Shown: positions 61,977 to 64,000 of the stretch, one piece after another
Layout: every line of letters starts with the position of its first letter
Position numbering within the stretch: the stretch's first letter is position 1
From: Solirubrobacteraceae bacterium
GTDB lineage: Bacteria > Actinomycetota > Thermoleophilia > Solirubrobacterales > Solirubrobacteraceae
Length of the DNA stretch: 64,000 nt
Direction: 5' to 3'
Assembly (NCBI GenBank): GCA_025934395.1
Contig: JAICYC010000001.1
Span: forward strand, 1-64,000
Notes under the pieces: generated by a model
What the model was told of the DNA's origin: nothing
What the model saw: only the letters and a program-made list of their open reading frames with translations
The model's database searches: none
Translations under genes and position numbers: made by a program

Positions 61977-63959
61977 TCAGCCGCGCGGCGGGCGGGGCGC
62001 CGTGAAGACCACCCCTGCGGCTTCGCAGGCGGCGCGCCAGTCGGCGCTGCCGTGCTCCAGCGCGTCCGCGACCACCTGCTCGGCCCACGGATCCTCGCCG
62101 GCCGCACGCGCGCGGCTCGCTGCGGCGAACGCAGCCGCGGCCGCAGTGCTCGGGGACGCGCCCCCGGGTGCCACGGGCTGCTCCAGCGTGGGCGGGGACT
62201 CGCCGCCCACGGGCCCGAACGAGACCAGGTCGACGCCGCCGTCGGCGGGCGGCGCGGGCTCGACCGGCATCAGCACCTGCCTGACTTCGAGGTGTGATTC
62301 GGCGGGAGCCTCGACCGGCAGCGGCTCCGCGGCGACGGCGGGCTCCGGGACGGCCACCTCGGCGTGGTCGGCCTCGACCGGCTCGGGCGCGACGGCGTAC
62401 CGGAACTGGCCGCTCTCGTCGGTGACCCAGAACGCCTCGCCCGCGGGCGTGCTCTCGTGCAGGATCGAGCGGTCGTAGTGCTCGGCGATCCGCACGAGCG
62501 ACTCGATGTCGGCGACGTCGATGACGGCCACCCCGGGCAGCTCGCGGACGCGCCCGACGGGCACGATCAGGCGGCCGTAGCGGCTGCGGATCTCCTCGCC
62601 CGCTCCGCGACGGCGCGAGCGCGGGCGCGCGAACGGGAACGCGAGCGCGAGCAGGATCGCGATCACCACGGTGGCGATGCCGCCCAGCGCGACCCGCCGG
62701 GCGCCCGCGACGGACGGCTTGGCGATCCCGAGCGACAGGAACAGCGGCTCCCAGCGAGACCCGTTGACGGTGCCGCCGGCCTGCGGAGTGAGGGGGTTGG
62801 CGCCGTGGCCGCCCGCGGTTCCCAAGGAGGCGCCGTCGCCGGGGACGAGGGGCCGGATCTCGGCGGGTTCGACGGAGAACCGGATCTGGGGTGCGAACGT
62901 GCCGCGGAGGGGCACGCCGGCGAGTCGGCCGGTGGTGCTGACGTGCGGCACCACCGCGAGCGTGTAGGTGCCGTTGGCGGCGGTGGCGATCTGCACCCGT
63001 TTGAGCAGCGCGAGCATCGAGCCGACGTCGAGCGTGGCGTCGATCGACGCACGGTCGCCGTGGAACGCGGCGGGGCGCGCGAGCGTGATCGTGCGCTGCC
63101 AGCCGCTCGTCGAGGTGAGCTGCGCTGCGAGCGAGATCGCGCCGGCGAGCGCGTGGGGTTCCTTGCTGGAGAACGCGTAGGCGAAGTGGAGCTGCGCGCT
63201 GCCGATCACGTGCGTGAACAGCGGTTCGCCCGTCACGGCCTCGCCGTGCTGATAGGCGGGACCGGGGGTGGTGGCGGCGGTGTAGCTGAGCGAGCCGCGC
63301 TGGTGGTAGCGCACCTGGTAGGGCGTGCGCTGGCTCGTCTCGCGCGTGAACGCGAGCAGCGCGAGCAGCAGGAACGGAGCGAGCGCGACCGTGCCGGCCA
63401 GGAGCACTCCGAGCACCGGCCCGGGGGGCGGGGCGGCGCCGGCGGCGATCGCGGGCGCCCGCGCGCCCTCGCGCCGGTGGCGCTGGCGGCGACGCCGCTT
63501 GCGCACCATCGCGCCCGCGTACAGCAGGACGCCGAGGCCGATCAGGGCGGCGACCAGCAGCGGCGAGCCGATGGACGCGAGCGTGCCGCCCACCGCGGGC
63601 ACGTGCAGCCACAGGGCGCCGATCAGCTGGCTTCGCGCGGGGTGCTCGAAGTCGACGAAGTTGTTGTTGTCGCCCTTGAAGACGTAGCGATCCCCGGCCA
63701 TCCCGATGATGCGGTGCAGGACGACCGTGTGGAGGACGTCGCTGTTGTAGGCGACGACCTCACCGACGTGATAGCTGCCCTGCTTGCGCACCACGGCGAG
63801 GTCGCCGGAGTGGAAGCGGGGCTGCATGCTCACGCCGTGCGTGACCACGTAGCTGTTCGAGCCTCCGAGGGTCTGCGGCGCGAGGTAGAACCACGCCGCC
63901 GCGAGTGCGACCACGCCGAGGAGCGCGGAGAGGAGCTTCCTGGTGTGGCGCGGTCGCAT
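61977..63959 (-). CDS. ER/archaeal-type signal peptidase I fused to a DUF5305-like ectodomain and long cytoplasmic tail
   Basis: 660 residues. Residues 1-130: one membrane helix (LLSALLGVVALAAAWFYL) and a SipW-type peptidase with catalytic Ser in VVTHGVSMQPRFHSGDLAVV, His in VVLHRIIGMAGDRYVFKG and Asp in KGDNNNFVD. Two helices follow (SPLLVAALIGLGVLLYAG; VLLAGTVALAPFLLLALLAF), then an outside domain of about 220 residues resembling DUF5305 (SQRTPYQVRYHQRGSLSYTA), another helix (VALGGIATVVIAILLALAFP) and a cytoplasmic part of about 230 residues, Pro/Ala/Glu-rich at its end. ATG 63959 is chosen as the last start before the first helix. Confidence 0.85.
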   Translation of the reverse strand: MRPRHTRKLLSALLGVVALAAAWFYLAPQTLGGSNSYVVTHGVSMQPRFHSGDLAVVRKQGSYHVGEVVAYNSDVLHTVVLHRIIGMAGDRYVFKGDNNNFVDFEHPARSQLIGALWLHVPAVGGTLASIGSPLLVAALIGLGVLLYAGAMVRKRRRRQRHRREGARAPAIAAGAAPPPGPVLGVLLAGTVALAPFLLLALLAFTRETSQRTPYQVRYHQRGSLSYTAATTPGPAYQHGEAVTGEPLFTHVIGSAQLHFAYAFSSKEPHALAGAISLAAQLTSTSGWQRTITLARPAAFHGDRASIDATLDVGSMLALLKRVQIATAANGTYTLAVVPHVSTTGRLAGVPLRGTFAPQIRFSVEPAEIRPLVPGDGASLGTAGGHGANPLTPQAGGTVNGSRWEPLFLSLGIAKPSVAGARRVALGGIATVVIAILLALAFPFARPRSRRRGAGEEIRSRYGRLIVPVGRVRELPGVAVIDVADIESLVRIAEHYDRSILHESTPAGEAFWVTDESGQFRYAVAPEPVEADHAEVAVPEPAVAAEPLPVEAPAESHLEVRQVLMPVEPAPPADGGVDLVSFGPVGGESPPTLEQPVAPGGASPSTAAAAAFAAASRARAAGEDPWAEQVVADALEHGSADWRAACEAAGVVFTAPRPPRG

Positions 63960-63974
63960 CGCGGAGACGGGAAG

Positions 63975-64000
63975 CGGGGCGGCCAATCGGGGCCGCCCCG
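63975..64000. repeat. 10-bp inverted repeat at the window edge
   Basis: Arms CGGGGCGGCC (63975-63984) and GGCCGCCCCG (63991-64000) with a 6-base loop, just upstream of the signal peptidase gene. It may be the terminator of a gene outside the window, or a leader structure. Confidence 0.5.

Overview
The window is high-GC DNA (roughly 72 percent by eye) with dense, short-spaced genes and G/C-rich third codon positions. Inositol-1-phosphate synthase, a wax-ester synthase/DGAT, heteromeric acyl-CoA dehydrogenases, a PucR regulator and start codons placed a few bases behind TANNNT boxes together suggest an actinomycete. The class Thermoleophilia (Solirubrobacterales-like) is my best guess. It is inferred from gene content only and no marker phylogeny was possible.

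Layout. 1-500: 5' end of dnaK (minus) with a promoter overlapped by an inverted repeat. 501-1546: an IS481-family element with a frameshifted transposase, inserted at the stop codon of a PucR-type regulator. 1548-7730: regulator, desaturase, hemolysin-III protein, endonuclease III, hydrolase, membrane protein. 7825-12160: a probable phosphatidylinositol module (PAP2 protein, CDP-alcohol phosphotransferase, Ino1) followed by a glycosyltransferase-like/PHP fusion. 12176-16799: UDG-like protein, quinone reductase, RNA methyltransferase, argF, cupredoxin lipoprotein. 16792-20188: thiamine genes thiO-thiS-thiG and thiE. 20238-31000: lipoamide dehydrogenase, pyruvate dehydrogenase E1alpha/E1beta/E2, and lipB-lipA, which make and attach the lipoyl cofactor of E2. 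Two GAA-rich secreted esterase genes interrupt this block at 25890-29195. 31044-39939: rhomboid, carboxypeptidase, two-subunit acyl-CoA dehydrogenase, transglycosylase, GH76 and SDR genes, duplicated-domain lipoprotein. 39967-43131: tal and tkt. 44127-44798: a gene-poor island with a strong promoter and an unusual tRNA. 44799-55255: deacetylase, glpK, dehydrogenase, carbonic anhydrase, TMEM175 channel, amidase, and a neutral-lipid operon (lipase, WS/DGAT, aldo-keto reductase) plus patatin. 55620-63959: epoxide-hydrolase-like protein, GMC oxidoreductase, agmatine-to-putrescine pair aguB/aguA, membrane protein, SDR, and a signal peptidase fused to a DUF5305-like ectodomain.

Regulation. At least 31 first genes have a TANNNT (or GATAAT) hexamer ending 6-10 bases before the start codon. 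This fits leaderless transcripts and was used to choose several starts. Internal operon genes overlap by ATGA, GTGA or TGATG. Several convergent gene ends carry perfect palindromes that contain a stop codon.

The most unusual item is a tRNA with anticodon UUC (Glu) at 44607-44702. Its D-loop holds an extra 18-nt hairpin closed by a C(UUCG)G tetraloop, and a second hairpin sits directly in front of the tRNA.
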